A stretch of 64,000 nucleotides of DNA, from the NCBI RefSeq assembly GCF_027944115.1, contig NZ_JAPJZI010000001.1, positions 1,178,001 to 1,242,000 of the forward strand, given 5' to 3'. The notes beneath the pieces are model-generated. The model had not been told where the DNA came from and did not search any database. It worked only from the letters and a program-made list of their open reading frames with translations. Below are positions 1 to 8,374 of the stretch, in pieces. How positions within the stretch are numbered: position 1 is the stretch's first letter; each line of letters opens with the position of its first letter. This stretch comes from Hoeflea prorocentri (GTDB taxonomy: Bacteria; Pseudomonadota; Alphaproteobacteria; Rhizobiales; Rhizobiaceae). The position numbers and the translations under genes are program-made.

Positions 1-89
1 ACAAGCCGGCCCGTATCCTCTGGACCGGTGCGCTTACCGTTCTGCAGAACACCGGTGCGCGCCGGCCGCCCAATCTGCCGCCGGCTTAA
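1..89 (+). CDS. C-terminal end of an unidentified protein
   Basis: An open frame enters from the left edge (codons in phase with base 3) and ends at a TAA at 87-89. Only about 28 residues are visible, ending in a proline-rich tail. The SBP gene begins 38 bases later with its own ribosome binding site, so the two are probably one transcription unit. The fragment is too short to assign a family. Confidence 0.5.
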   Translation, partial: KPARILWTGALTVLQNTGARRPPNLPPA

Positions 90-127
90 TACAAGAACCA
101 TAATGATCAACAGGTAGGAGAAACCCC

Positions 128-1717
128 ATGTTACTACTGCGAAGAACCCTGTTAGCCGCCGCTGTCGCGCTGCCATTGGCGGCGCCGGCCGTGACATTCG
201 CCGACACGCCTCCCGGCGTGCTGGTCGTTGCCCAGAACATCGACGACATCGTCGCCATCGATCCGGCGCAAGCCTACGAGTTTACCAGCGGCGAGCTGGT
301 GACGAATATTTATGACCGCCTTGTGCAGTATGATGCCGAAGACACCACGGTTCTGGCTCCCGGGCTGGCCGAGTCCTGGGAAGTGGATGCCGACAACAAG
401 ACCATTACCTTCAAGCTGCGGGACGGTGCCAAGTTTCACTCGGGCAATCCGGTACGCGGCGAGGATGTGGCTTATTCCTTTGCCCGCGTCGTCAAGCTCA
501 ACCTGACACCGGCCTTTATCCTGACCCAGCTCGGCTGGACACCGGAAAATGTCGAGGACATGGTCACTGCCGACGGCAATGTCGTAACGGTCAAATATGA
601 CGGCGATTTTTCGCCGGCCTTCGTCATGAACGTTCTTGCCGCCCGGCCGGCTTCTGTCGTCGACATGAAGACGGTTATGGAGCATGAGGTCGACGGCGAT
701 ATGGGCAATGCCTGGCTTAACGCCAACTCCGCCGGCACCGGACCGTTTTCGCTGCAGGCTTACCGCCCCGCAGAGCTGGTTCGCCTCAGCGCCAATGCCG
801 ATTACTTCAAGGGTGCACCGAAGGTTGATTCCGTTATCATCCGGCACGTTGCGGAAGCCGCGACCCAGCAATTGCTGCTGGAATCGGGCGATGTCGACAT
901 GGCCAAGAACCTGACACCCGACCAGATCAAGAGTTTGAGCGGCGACATCAAGGTCGAGGTCTTCCCGCAAGCAGCGGTGCATTTCCTGTCGTTCAACCAG
1001 AAAACCGACAGCCTGACACCGCCGGCCGTTTGGGAAGCAGCCCGCTACCTCGTCGACTACACGGGCATGACGGATACGATTATCGATGGGCAGATGGAAG
1101 TTCACCAAGCCTTCTGGCCGAAGGGCTTTCCGGGCTCCTATGACGATACGCCCTATAGCTACAATCCTGAAAAGGCGAAACAGATCCTTAGTGATGCGGG
1201 TATTGAGACGCCGATCAAGGTGACGCTCGATGTTATCAACGCGGCGCCGTTCACCGATATGGCGCAGTCGCTGCAGGCAAGTTTCGCGGATGCGGGTATC
1301 ACATTCGACATTCTGCCCGGAACCGGGGCGCAGGTGATCACCAAATACCGTGATCGTACCCACGAAGCCATGCTCCTTTACTGGGGCCCCGACTTCATGG
1401 ACCCGCATTCAAACGCCAAGGCGTTTGCCTATAACTCGGACAACTCCGACGGCAATTACACGGCCACCACCACGTGGCGGAATGCCTGGGCGGTTCCGGA
1501 GGAGCTGAATGTGATGACCAAGAAGGCTCTGACAGAGTCTGATCCTGAAGCACGGTTGAAGATCTACCGCGAACTGCAGGAAAAGGTTCAGAAAGACTCG
1601 CCCATCGTCATCATGTTCCAGGCGGCCTATCAGGTGGCCATGGACGAGAATGTCACCGGCTATGTAAACGGTGCGACATCCGATTTTGTCTTCTACCGCC
1701 TGGTGGAAAAGAACTAG
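128..1717 (+). CDS. ABC transporter substrate-binding protein, family 5 (peptide/opine type)
   Basis: A 529-residue periplasmic binding protein of the DppA/OppA class. It opens with a basic n-region, a hydrophobic stretch rich in Ala/Leu and a likely cleavage site near residue 26 (TFADT). The body has the family hallmarks: a segment ending in NIYDRLV near residue 60, the LAESWEV segment, and the KFHSGNPV segment where the bound ligand is enclosed. The length is normal for the family. The ATG is preceded by TAGGAG at the right spacing. No permease follows it; a strong terminator does. It may therefore work with the importer at 4802-8321 or with genes left of the window. Ligand specificity cannot be read from the sequence. 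Confidence 0.9.
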   Translation: MLLLRRTLLAAAVALPLAAPAVTFADTPPGVLVVAQNIDDIVAIDPAQAYEFTSGELVTNIYDRLVQYDAEDTTVLAPGLAESWEVDADNKTITFKLRDGAKFHSGNPVRGEDVAYSFARVVKLNLTPAFILTQLGWTPENVEDMVTADGNVVTVKYDGDFSPAFVMNVLAARPASVVDMKTVMEHEVDGDMGNAWLNANSAGTGPFSLQAYRPAELVRLSANADYFKGAPKVDSVIIRHVAEAATQQLLLESGDVDMAKNLTPDQIKSLSGDIKVEVFPQAAVHFLSFNQKTDSLTPPAVWEAARYLVDYTGMTDTIIDGQMEVHQAFWPKGFPGSYDDTPYSYNPEKAKQILSDAGIETPIKVTLDVINAAPFTDMAQSLQASFADAGITFDILPGTGAQVITKYRDRTHEAMLLYWGPDFMDPHSNAKAFAYNSDNSDGNYTATTTWRNAWAVPEELNVMTKKALTESDPEARLKIYRELQEKVQKDSPIVIMFQAAYQVAMDENVTGYVNGATSDFVFYRLVEKN

Positions 1718-1734
1718 GCCGGACAACAGTTACG

Positions 1735-1765
1735 ATGGCCGCCGGCAATGCCGGCGGCCATTTTT
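1735..1765 (+). terminator. Rho-independent terminator after the SBP gene
   Basis: A perfect 12-bp stem (ATGGCCGCCGGC / GCCGGCGGCCAT) with a 3-base loop is followed by TTTT. It lies 18 bases after the SBP stop. The CoA-transferase gene on the other strand ends two bases past it, so it separates two convergent units. The T-run is on the + side only. Confidence 0.85.
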
Positions 1766-1766
1766 C

Positions 1767-2444
1767 TCAAAGATCGGGCACCCGAAGCTCTTCGACCGGA
1801 CCTTCCAGTACAAGCTCTGCCCCGGTCAATGCCTGCAGGTCTTCCATTGAAATGGCCGGCAGTTTTTCCCTCAGGACAAAGCGACTGTTCTCGATGTCGA
1901 GGACGGCGAGGCTTGTGTAGACGCGGGTCACACAGCCCACACCTGTCAGCGGGAATGTGCAGCGTTCCACCAGCTTGGGATCGCCATTCTTTGTCGTGTG
2001 ATCGGTGATGACGGCGACACGTTTTGCTCCGTGAACCAGATCCATCGCGCCACCGACGGCCGGCACGCCTCTGCTGCCGATACGCCAATTGGCAAGGTCA
2101 CCGTTCTGCGCGATCTGGTAGGCGCCCAGGATCGCAACATCGAGATGACCGCCGCGGACCATGGCAAAGCTGTCGGCGTGGTGGAAAAACGCGGCTCCCG
2201 GGTTCAATGTCACGGCCTTCTTGCCGGCATTGATCAGATCCCAGTCTTCCTCGCCTTCCGCGGGCGCCTCGCCAAAATCGAGGATGCCGTTTTCGGTGTG
2301 AAACACGGCCTGCCGTCCGGGTGGCTGATATTGGGCCACCATCTCCGGGAAGCCAATGCCGAGATTGACATAAGCGCCGTCTTCGATGTCTTGCGCGGCC
2401 CGCCAGGCGATCTGGGCGTTGGTGAGTTTGTTGTCACTGGTCAT
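1767..2444 (-). CDS. pcaJ: 3-oxoacid (3-oxoadipate-type) CoA-transferase subunit B
   Basis: A 225-residue beta subunit of a class I CoA-transferase. These enzymes move CoA from succinyl-CoA to a 3-oxoacid such as 3-oxoadipate, the penultimate step of the beta-ketoadipate pathway. Visible hallmarks are NLGIGFPEMVAQY near the N-terminus, the HTENGILDFG segment that holds the catalytic glutamate, and the SFAMVRGGHLD segment. The start ATG overlaps the stop of subunit A (ATGA), so translation is coupled. Acetoacetate or another 3-oxoacid as substrate cannot be excluded. The neighbouring IclR regulator and the aryl-catabolic genes favour an aromatic pathway. Confidence 0.85.
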   Translation of the reverse strand: MTSDNKLTNAQIAWRAAQDIEDGAYVNLGIGFPEMVAQYQPPGRQAVFHTENGILDFGEAPAEGEEDWDLINAGKKAVTLNPGAAFFHHADSFAMVRGGHLDVAILGAYQIAQNGDLANWRIGSRGVPAVGGAMDLVHGAKRVAVITDHTTKNGDPKLVERCTFPLTGVGCVTRVYTSLAVLDIENSRFVLREKLPAISMEDLQALTGAELVLEGPVEELRVPDL

Positions 2445-3148
2445 GGGAAGGTCGCTCCCGCGCGGATGAGGGCTTCTTCCTGTTGTGGATTGGTCACCTC
2501 AACGAGCCGGTCAACAAATATGCCTGGCGTAATGACGTGTTCGGGATCGATCCCGCCCGGTTCAACGATCGTGCTGGCCTGCACGACGGTCGTCTGCGCG
2601 GCAGCGCACATCAGCGGGCCGAAATTGCGCGCTGCCTTTCGGTAGGTGAGATTGCCGTGCGTGTCGCCGGTCTCGGCCTTGATGAGGGCGAAGTCGGCCT
2701 TCAGCCAGCGTTCGCGCACGTATGGCCGACCGTCGAATTCCTCGACCGGTTTACCCTCGGCCAGTTCGGTGCCGTAGGCAGTGGGCGTATAGAAGGCCGG
2801 AATGCCCGCGCCGCCGGCGCGGATGCGTTCGGCAAGTGTGCCCTGGGGGATGAGTTCCAGCTCGATATCGCCGGCAAGATAACTTTCTGTGAATGCCCGC
2901 GGGTCGGACGAGCGGGGAAATGAACACACCATCTTTCGCACCAGGCCTGCATCGATCAGTGCGGCAATGCCAATCCGGCCATTGCCGGCATTGTTGTTGA
3001 TGATGGTCAGATCCCCGATGCGCCTTTCGGCGAGCGCATGGATGAGTTCGATCGGTGCTCCAGCGCCGCCAAACCCACCAATCATGATGGTCGCGCCATC
3101 ACCGATATCGGATATCGCTGCGCTGAGACTGGCAATGGTTTTGTCCAT
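2441..3148 (-). CDS. pcaI: 3-oxoacid (3-oxoadipate-type) CoA-transferase subunit A
   Basis: A 235-residue alpha subunit, partner of the downstream beta subunit. The ATG at 3148 is chosen because it follows AGAGGGAGCC. The open frame continues upstream to 4006, but that extension runs antisense through the IclR gene and has no family similarity. Hallmarks: the glycine-rich IMIGGFGGAGAPIELIHAL segment near the N-terminus, which belongs to the CoA-binding region, followed by DLTIINNNAGNG. It is the first gene of a two-gene leftward operon. Expression is probably controlled by the IclR protein through the palindrome at 3227-3265. Confidence 0.87.
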   Translation of the reverse strand: MDKTIASLSAAISDIGDGATIMIGGFGGAGAPIELIHALAERRIGDLTIINNNAGNGRIGIAALIDAGLVRKMVCSFPRSSDPRAFTESYLAGDIELELIPQGTLAERIRAGGAGIPAFYTPTAYGTELAEGKPVEEFDGRPYVRERWLKADFALIKAETGDTHGNLTYRKAARNFGPLMCAAAQTTVVQASTIVEPGGIDPEHVITPGIFVDRLVEVTNPQQEEALIRAGATFP

Positions 3149-3226
3149 GGCTCCCTCTGCTTTTTGCTGCAACCGCATGCTCTGCTGACACCGGGATAGG
3201 GAAATCCGGACTGGACGGCAATTCTT

Positions 3227-3265
3227 TTTGTGCGATATAGGTATTATGTTCGTATAACGCACAAA
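3227..3265. promoter_or_regulatory. Palindromic operator, probable IclR-family site
   Basis: Two 12-base arms, TTTGTGCGATAT (3227-3238) and ATAACGCACAAA (3254-3265), match as inverted repeats with one mismatch across a 15-base spacer. The site lies between the divergent CoA-transferase and IclR genes and ends 12 bases before the IclR start. That position would let one protein control both directions and itself. The assignment to the adjacent IclR is inferred from position and symmetry. Confidence 0.7.
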
Positions 3266-3277
3266 GCTGGCATCGCA

Positions 3278-4033
3278 ATGATTCAACAACGCGACATCAT
3301 GAGCGGCCTCGCCAAGGGGCTTGCAATCATCGAGACCTTCTCTGCCGAAAGGCCGCGGCAATCGATTTCCCAGGCTGCGGCGGCGAGCGGTCTTGATCGT
3401 GCGACAGCGCGCCGCTGCCTGCTGACGCTCGCCCACCATGGTTACGCGGATTATGACGGCAAGTTCTTCACATTGACGCCGCAGGTGCTGCGGCTCGGCA
3501 CGGCCTGTCTTGCCACCATGCCTTTGCCGCAGGTTGTGCAGCCATTTCTCGACCGGCTGTCCGATGAGCTCGGAGAAAGCAGTTCCGTCTCCATTCTCGA
3601 CGGGCCAGAGATCGTCTATGTCGCACGCGCGGCCGAACGGAAGGTCATGTCCATCGCGCTGATGCCGGGGTCGCGGCTGCCTGCGTTCTGCACATCGATG
3701 GGGCGTGTGCTGCTCGCTGCGCTGCCGGATGCCGAGGTTGAGAAGATCCTGGCGGCAACGCCGCTCACCGCACGCACGGGGCGAACGATCACTGACCCCA
3801 AGGCGTTGCATGCGGAGTTGGCGCGTGTGCGGGAAGACGGGTATTCGGTCATCGATCAGGAGGTGGAGATGGGGCTTTGTTCCATCGCCGTGCCTCTCCA
3901 CAACAACCAAGGACAAGTTATCGCCGCCATGAATCTTGGCGTTCCCGCACTCCATGATGCCGGCAGCCTTGCCGAAAAATTCCTTCGCCCGATGCGGGCC
4001 GTTCAACGGGAGCTTTCCAGCCTTCTGCGCTAG
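3278..4033 (+). CDS. IclR-family transcriptional regulator (PcaR/PobR-like)
   Basis: A 251-residue regulator from the ATG at 3278; the frame stays open 16 codons further up, but that part overlaps the operator palindrome. Residues ~8-70 form the IclR winged helix (GLAKGLAIIETF, then a recognition helix with LDRATARRCLLTL). Residues ~80-250 form the effector-binding GAF-like domain, with the typical SRLPAFCTSMGRVLLAALP segment and a late CSIAVPL segment. This subgroup commonly controls protocatechuate and beta-ketoadipate genes in response to pathway intermediates. It is divergent from the CoA-transferase pair, which is its likely target. Confidence 0.88.
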   Translation: MIQQRDIMSGLAKGLAIIETFSAERPRQSISQAAAASGLDRATARRCLLTLAHHGYADYDGKFFTLTPQVLRLGTACLATMPLPQVVQPFLDRLSDELGESSSVSILDGPEIVYVARAAERKVMSIALMPGSRLPAFCTSMGRVLLAALPDAEVEKILAATPLTARTGRTITDPKALHAELARVREDGYSVIDQEVEMGLCSIAVPLHNNQGQVIAAMNLGVPALHDAGSLAEKFLRPMRAVQRELSSLLR

Positions 4034-4210
4034 TTCGACGTGGGAAGAACGTCGCTATCCACATGTCCGACCTCTGCTCCTATCGACTCTGCCCTATAGA
4101 ACAGGCAGAAAGTGATGTAGTTTTGGTTGTAGGATGGTGGCCATGCCACCGCTGATATAGTGTGCATCGCTGCGATTTTTTTTAAGCAGCGCAGATAAAC
4201 GGGGGTTGGC

Positions 4211-4741
4211 GTGAATATTTTAAAGATTGCTTGTGGTTTCGCTTTGATTGGGCTTGGCGGTTGCACTGCGACGATACCTAGTGACGCGGAAATAAAAGAA
4301 GCCAATCAGTTTCTGGCACAAAACGCCTGGGGTGGCGCGAATGCCGGAGCAAGACGGACGAGCAGCAATACGTCAAGCTCCAAAAAGATCGTTGTGCGCA
4401 ATGAGAGCCATGAAGCCATAGCCGGTGTTCCCTTGCAGGTCGGGGTCCGGTGGGCGATACGCGATGACTGTTCGACGCGGACCTTCAATGTCCGTGTTAT
4501 CCAGCAGCCCCGTTTTGGAGAGGCATATGTAAGGCCGGTGAACTTTACGGTGCCGACGACCGCCCTGAACAGGGGGCAGGAAGCAACCATGCGCCGCTGT
4601 GCCGGAACGCCGACGATCGGTCAGGCCATTTTCTATCGGGCGCCCGAGGGCAAGGGCAACTACATCGACAATTTCGCGATCGAAACCAGCACCGGGCTAC
4701 GCTTCAACTACCGCATACGTGTGATCAAACCGGTTGGCTGA
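4211..4741 (+). CDS. Putative lipoprotein of unknown function
   Basis: A 176-residue protein starting at GTG. The N-terminus is a short lipoprotein signal with a lipobox (LGGC; Cys at residue 18), so it should be anchored in a membrane. After a Ser/Asn/Thr-rich linker the domain is beta-rich (VVRNESHEAIAGVPLQVG, later RVIQQPRFGEAYVRPV) and may be immunoglobulin-like. Two further Cys (in DDCSTRTF and RRCAGTP) could form a disulfide. No family was recognised. It stands alone between the IclR gene and the convergent ABC operon, with slightly lower GC than its neighbours. Confidence 0.6.
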   Translation: MNILKIACGFALIGLGGCTATIPSDAEIKEANQFLAQNAWGGANAGARRTSSNTSSSKKIVVRNESHEAIAGVPLQVGVRWAIRDDCSTRTFNVRVIQQPRFGEAYVRPVNFTVPTTALNRGQEATMRRCAGTPTIGQAIFYRAPEGKGNYIDNFAIETSTGLRFNYRIRVIKPVG

Positions 4742-4748
4742 TGACGCA

Positions 4749-4774
4749 GGCCGCAGATGCCTGGCACTGCGGCC
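4749..4774. terminator. Hairpin between convergent genes
   Basis: An 8-bp perfect stem GGCCGCAG / CTGCGGCC with a 10-base loop lies in the 60-base gap between the lipoprotein gene and the 3' end of the ABC operon. There is no clear T-run on either strand, so its role as a terminator is only likely from its position. Confidence 0.4.
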
Positions 4775-4801
4775 ATGAAAGGCACAGCTTGTGAGTATGT
4801 G

Positions 4802-5605
4802 TCAGGTCCAGGGCTGATCGGGGTCCGGCAACGGGATCGCCGACAAAAGCTCGCGCGTGTAATCGGCCTGGGGTGCCTCGAACACCGCGCTTGTTTCCGC
4901 GTTTTCGACGATTTCGCCGTGATGCATCACGATGATGCGGCTGCACAGACGCCTGATGACGGAGAGGTCGTGGCTGATAAAGGCGAGCGTCAGATCAAGC
5001 TCCTCGACAAGGTGCTCAAGCAGGTTCAGCACCTGTGCCTGGCTTGAAACGTCGAGGCCGGAAACAATTTCATCGGCCAGGATGAAATCCGGCCGCAGCG
5101 CTATGGCGCGGGCTATGCCGACACGCTGGCGTTGACCGCCTGACAGTTCATGCGGAAACCTGCTGCGGAAGCTCATGGGCAGACCGACATGGTCAAGCGC
5201 TTCATCCACCCGATTTCCGATCCCGTCCAGGCCCTGAAGCCGCAGGGGGCCAGCGATGATCCCGCCAACCGTACGGCGCGGATTGAGCGATGACATCGGG
5301 TCCTGGAAAATCATTTGGAAGTGCCGACGCATCGGTCGCAGCGCGTTCTCACCCAGATGGGTGATGTCCGTTCCATTGAACCGGATGGTGCCCGATTGCG
5401 GTTCGATGAGGCGAATGAGCGCCCGCCCGAGAGTTGATTTTCCCGATCCCGAGCCGCCGACAATTCCGAGAACCTCGCCCTTCGGAATATCGAAGCTGAG
5501 CCCTTTTAAAATGTTGATCGGCGGAGCCCGGCCAAGCAGCGGCTTGCGCGCCAGGTCGGGCAGAGAGAGATTCAGATCACGGATTTCGTAGAGTGCCTCA
5601 GTCAC
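4802..5605 (-). CDS. ABC transporter ATP-binding protein (DppF/OppF type)
   Basis: One of two ATPases that power the importer encoded upstream. From a GTG at 5605 it has 267 residues. The GTG overlaps the stop of the preceding gene and follows CGGAGTGGC, which fits a ribosome binding site better than the TTG six codons earlier. Walker A is GIVGGSGSGKSTLGRAL, the signature is ELSGGQRQRVGIARAI, and Walker B runs into ILADEIVSGLD. A His of the H-loop follows (FISHDLSV). The C-terminal oligopeptide-type extension (ADYTRELLSAIP) is present. It is the last gene of a leftward operon with overlapping genes. Confidence 0.93.
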   Translation of the reverse strand: MTEALYEIRDLNLSLPDLARKPLLGRAPPINILKGLSFDIPKGEVLGIVGGSGSGKSTLGRALIRLIEPQSGTIRFNGTDITHLGENALRPMRRHFQMIFQDPMSSLNPRRTVGGIIAGPLRLQGLDGIGNRVDEALDHVGLPMSFRSRFPHELSGGQRQRVGIARAIALRPDFILADEIVSGLDVSSQAQVLNLLEHLVEELDLTLAFISHDLSVIRRLCSRIIVMHHGEIVENAETSAVFEAPQADYTRELLSAIPLPDPDQPWT

Positions 5606-6470
5606 CGCGCCACTCCGCTTCAAAGGCTTCGACCTCTGCCTGCACGGTTTCGATGACGCTGTCGGGGACTGGCGTCAGGCTCGCCTCAGGATCGGTATAT
5701 TTCGGTGTTGCTGCCAGCAATGCCCGTGAATAGGCGTGTTCCGGCGCCGAGAAAAAGCTGCGCACATCCGTATCCTCGACGATCATACCGGCATAGAGCA
5801 CGGAAAGGCTCTGGCAGACCTTGGAGACGACGCCGAGGTCGTGGGTGACAAAGAAAAGCGCCGTTTTGTGCCGCGCCTGCATTTCCCCGATCAGGCGAAG
5901 GATCTGTTTTTGCACGGTCACATCCAACGCCGTCGTCGGCTCATCGGCGACAATCAGCCTCGGTTCGGCGGCAAATGCCGAGGCGATCAAGATGCGTTGC
6001 CGCATGCCGCCCGACAGTTCGTGCGGATAGCTGGTCATGACGCGTTCGGGATCGGGTATGTGGACCTCGTCCAGCAGTTCCATCGCCCGGGCTTCTGCAT
6101 CCTTGCGCGACCAGCCGAGAATATCCACGAGGCGATCGGTTATCTGTCGGCCGACGCGGTGCGACGGATTGAGCGCCGTTAGCGGATCCTGCGGAATGAG
6201 CGCGGCCTTTGCGCCGATGCGGCGACGCCGCTGTGCCGGGGCGAGAGATAAAAGGTCTTCACCGTCGAGAAGGATTTCACCCTCAATCACGTGAACGGCG
6301 CGTGGCAGAATGCCGAGTATGGCCTTGCCGATCATGCTCTTTCCGGCGCCGCTCTCACCCACCAGTCCGCGCACTTCACCTTCGTTCACCTCCAGCGAAA
6401 CCGACCGCAGGATGCGCGGGCCGCCGGTCAGGGCAACGGACAGATTGCGGATCGACAGAAACGCGCTCAT
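5598..6470 (-). CDS. ABC transporter ATP-binding protein (DppD/OppD type)
   Basis: A 290-residue ATPase from the ATG at 6470, which overlaps the permease stop (ATGA). The longer frame to 6569 lies inside the permease gene and lacks similarity. Walker A: GLVGESGAGKSMIGKAI. Signature: ELSGGMRQRILIASAFA. Walker B: LIVADEPTTALD. The oligopeptide-transporter C-terminal segment (EHAYSRALLAATP) follows. It should pair with the downstream ATPase as a heterodimer under the two permeases. Confidence 0.93.
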   Translation of the reverse strand: MSAFLSIRNLSVALTGGPRILRSVSLEVNEGEVRGLVGESGAGKSMIGKAILGILPRAVHVIEGEILLDGEDLLSLAPAQRRRRIGAKAALIPQDPLTALNPSHRVGRQITDRLVDILGWSRKDAEARAMELLDEVHIPDPERVMTSYPHELSGGMRQRILIASAFAAEPRLIVADEPTTALDVTVQKQILRLIGEMQARHKTALFFVTHDLGVVSKVCQSLSVLYAGMIVEDTDVRSFFSAPEHAYSRALLAATPKYTDPEASLTPVPDSVIETVQAEVEAFEAEWRGD

Positions 6471-7318
6471 CGCAGCACCGGATCGAAGCGGTCTTTCAAC
6501 CCTTCGCCAAGCTGACTGAAACTGAGAACCGTCAAAAACAGTGTGACAAGCGGAAACACCAGAACCCACCAGGCCTGATGGATCGATATCCGTCCCTCGG
6601 CGATCATGCCGCCCCAGGTCGGTGAATCGGTCGATATGGACAGGTTGACGAAACTGAGGATCGCTTCGACGATCACTGCGATGCCCATCTCAAGCGTCAG
6701 CAGCGCCACCATGGTCGGCAGCACATTGGGCAGAATTTCGGCAAACATGGTGCCGACGCGTGTGCGGCCTGCGACCTGGGCCGAGGCGACATAATCCATG
6801 ACGCCTTGAGACATCGCTTCCGCCCGCACCACACGGGCAAACCGAGTCCAGTCGATAACGACAACGGCGATGATGATGGATGTGAGACCGGTCCCCAGAA
6901 CGGCAATCAACAGGATTGCGAAAAGCACCGGCGGGAAGGACATCCAGATGTCGACGAGGCGCGAGATGACGGCGTCGGGCCAGCCGCGGAAATAGCCGGC
7001 CACAAGGCCAAGCGTGGCGCCGATCAGGCATGTTGCCGTGCCGGCAATCAGCGCCACGGCCAGCGCCACGCGCGCGCCGTAAAGAATGCGCGACAGCACA
7101 TCGCGCCCCAGACTGTCCGAGCCGAGCCAGTAGCCCGGTTCCGCGCCATCCATCCAGAAGGGCGGCAGCCTTGAGGTGAAAAGGTCCTGGGCCAGCGGAT
7201 CCTGGGGGCTGATCCAGGGTGCAAACAGTGCGGCGAGAGCCAGCAAGCCAAGCCATCCGCCGGACAGCCACAGGCGCAATCCGGCCCGCCGTTTGACCTG
7301 TGCGCGTCCGTCAAGCAT
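6467..7318 (-). CDS. ABC transporter permease (DppC type)
   Basis: A 283-residue inner-membrane permease. It has an N-terminal membrane segment, then the conserved GYWLGSDSLGRDVLSRILYGAR that marks DppC-like subunits, and about five further membrane spans. The cytoplasmic coupling helix (EAxxxGxxxxI-type) is seen as RAEAMSQGVMDYVASAQVAG. Its start overlaps the end of the other permease by 8 bases. It forms the translocation channel with that subunit. Confidence 0.92.
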   Translation of the reverse strand: MLDGRAQVKRRAGLRLWLSGGWLGLLALAALFAPWISPQDPLAQDLFTSRLPPFWMDGAEPGYWLGSDSLGRDVLSRILYGARVALAVALIAGTATCLIGATLGLVAGYFRGWPDAVISRLVDIWMSFPPVLFAILLIAVLGTGLTSIIIAVVVIDWTRFARVVRAEAMSQGVMDYVASAQVAGRTRVGTMFAEILPNVLPTMVALLTLEMGIAVIVEAILSFVNLSISTDSPTWGGMIAEGRISIHQAWWVLVFPLVTLFLTVLSFSQLGEGLKDRFDPVLR

Positions 7319-8321
7319 GGCGAAGCCTCGGGTTCAGCATGGCGTAGGTCAGGTCGACGGCAAGATTCACCGCGGTGAAGATCAGCGCAAAGACGATGAC
7401 GATGCCCTGGATAAGCGGCAGGTCGCGATTGATGACCGCATCGATCGCCATGTTGCCGAGGCCTTCATAGGAAAACAGCCGTTCGATGATGACCGTGCCG
7501 CCGATCAGGAAGGTGAACTGGACGCCGACCAGCGTCAAGGTCGGCAAAATGGCATTCGGCAACGCTTCACGGGTGATGACGTGATTTTCACCGTAACCCT
7601 TGGTCCGTGACAGGGTCACATAATCAAGATGCATGGTTTCCTTGAGTGATTGCTTCAAAAGCTGGGCGATGATCGCGGCCAGCGGAATGGCAAGCGCCAA
7701 TGCCGGCATGAACATGTGCGCTACAAGGTCGGCGAAGATTGTGAACTGCAGGCGGAGGATGCTTTCAAACAGATAGAAGTCGGTCGTGAATGGCAGATCG
7801 AGCGACGGCGATACGCGACCAGAAATATGAAAGACCGGCACCAGGACACCGAAGAGGAGGATGAGCAGCAGGCCCCAGAGAAAATCCGGTATGGACAATG
7901 CCATGCCGTTCGTCACATCGATTGTCGCCTCGGTCTTTGTGCCCCGGAACCGCGTGCCGGTGAGGGCGAGGGTGCCGCCGATCAGCACCGCGATCGCCAG
8001 CGCCATGATCGAGAGTTCCAGCGTTGCCGGCAGGCGTCCGAGGACGAGTTCAATGACTGGCTGGTGCAGCGATATTGATGTTCCGAAATCACCCTGGAGG
8101 ACACCTTGCAGCCAGATGAAAAACTGCTCGATTATGGGCTTGTCGAGACCATAGAACGCCTCAAGGCGAGCGATATCGGCGTCCGTCGCACCGGGCGGCA
8201 GCATCATGGCAATCGGATTGCCGGGCACCACACGGATAACGAAGAACACGATAATCGCGACGCCGAGCAGGGTAATGAGCGTGCTCAGGAGCCGAAGAAA
8301 GACAGTGCGTAGGAGCAGCAT
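7311..8321 (-). CDS. ABC transporter permease (DppB type)
   Basis: A 336-residue permease. The N-terminal membrane segment is followed by the family sequence VVPGNPIAMMLPPGA and then LYGLDKP-like FYGLDKPIIEQF. About six spans follow, with the coupling region KETMHLDYVTLSRTKGYGE. The long periplasmic loop between the early spans (residues ~160-200) is typical of this subunit. The ATG at 8321 follows TAGGAGCAG-like sequence in the other direction only, so the start rests on family alignment by eye. Confidence 0.92.
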   Translation of the reverse strand: MLLLRTVFLRLLSTLITLLGVAIIVFFVIRVVPGNPIAMMLPPGATDADIARLEAFYGLDKPIIEQFFIWLQGVLQGDFGTSISLHQPVIELVLGRLPATLELSIMALAIAVLIGGTLALTGTRFRGTKTEATIDVTNGMALSIPDFLWGLLLILLFGVLVPVFHISGRVSPSLDLPFTTDFYLFESILRLQFTIFADLVAHMFMPALALAIPLAAIIAQLLKQSLKETMHLDYVTLSRTKGYGENHVITREALPNAILPTLTLVGVQFTFLIGGTVIIERLFSYEGLGNMAIDAVINRDLPLIQGIVIVFALIFTAVNLAVDLTYAMLNPRLRHA

Positions 8322-8340
8322 TGAAAGTCTCTGGAAGGGT

Positions 8341-8366
8341 GGGGCCGCCGCGCCGGCGGCGACCCC
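8341..8366. promoter_or_regulatory. Intercistronic stem-loop between SBP and permease genes
   Basis: A GC-rich hairpin GCCGCCG / CGGCGGC with a 3-base loop, closed further out by GGG / CCC, lies in the only sizeable gap of the ABC operon, just after the binding-protein stop. Such structures often stabilise the binding-protein part of the message relative to the permeases. That role is inferred. Confidence 0.45.
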
Positions 8367-8374
8367 GGATGGTC

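Noticed and set aside
152-1408. A 418-codon open frame on the minus strand inside the SBP gene
   Set aside because: It is antisense to a clear family-5 binding protein, has no RBS and no recognisable product. Long antisense frames are common in GC-rich genes.
3149-4006. N-terminal extension of the CoA-transferase alpha subunit
   Set aside because: The extension lies antisense to the IclR gene. The ATG at 3148 has a good RBS and matches the family start.
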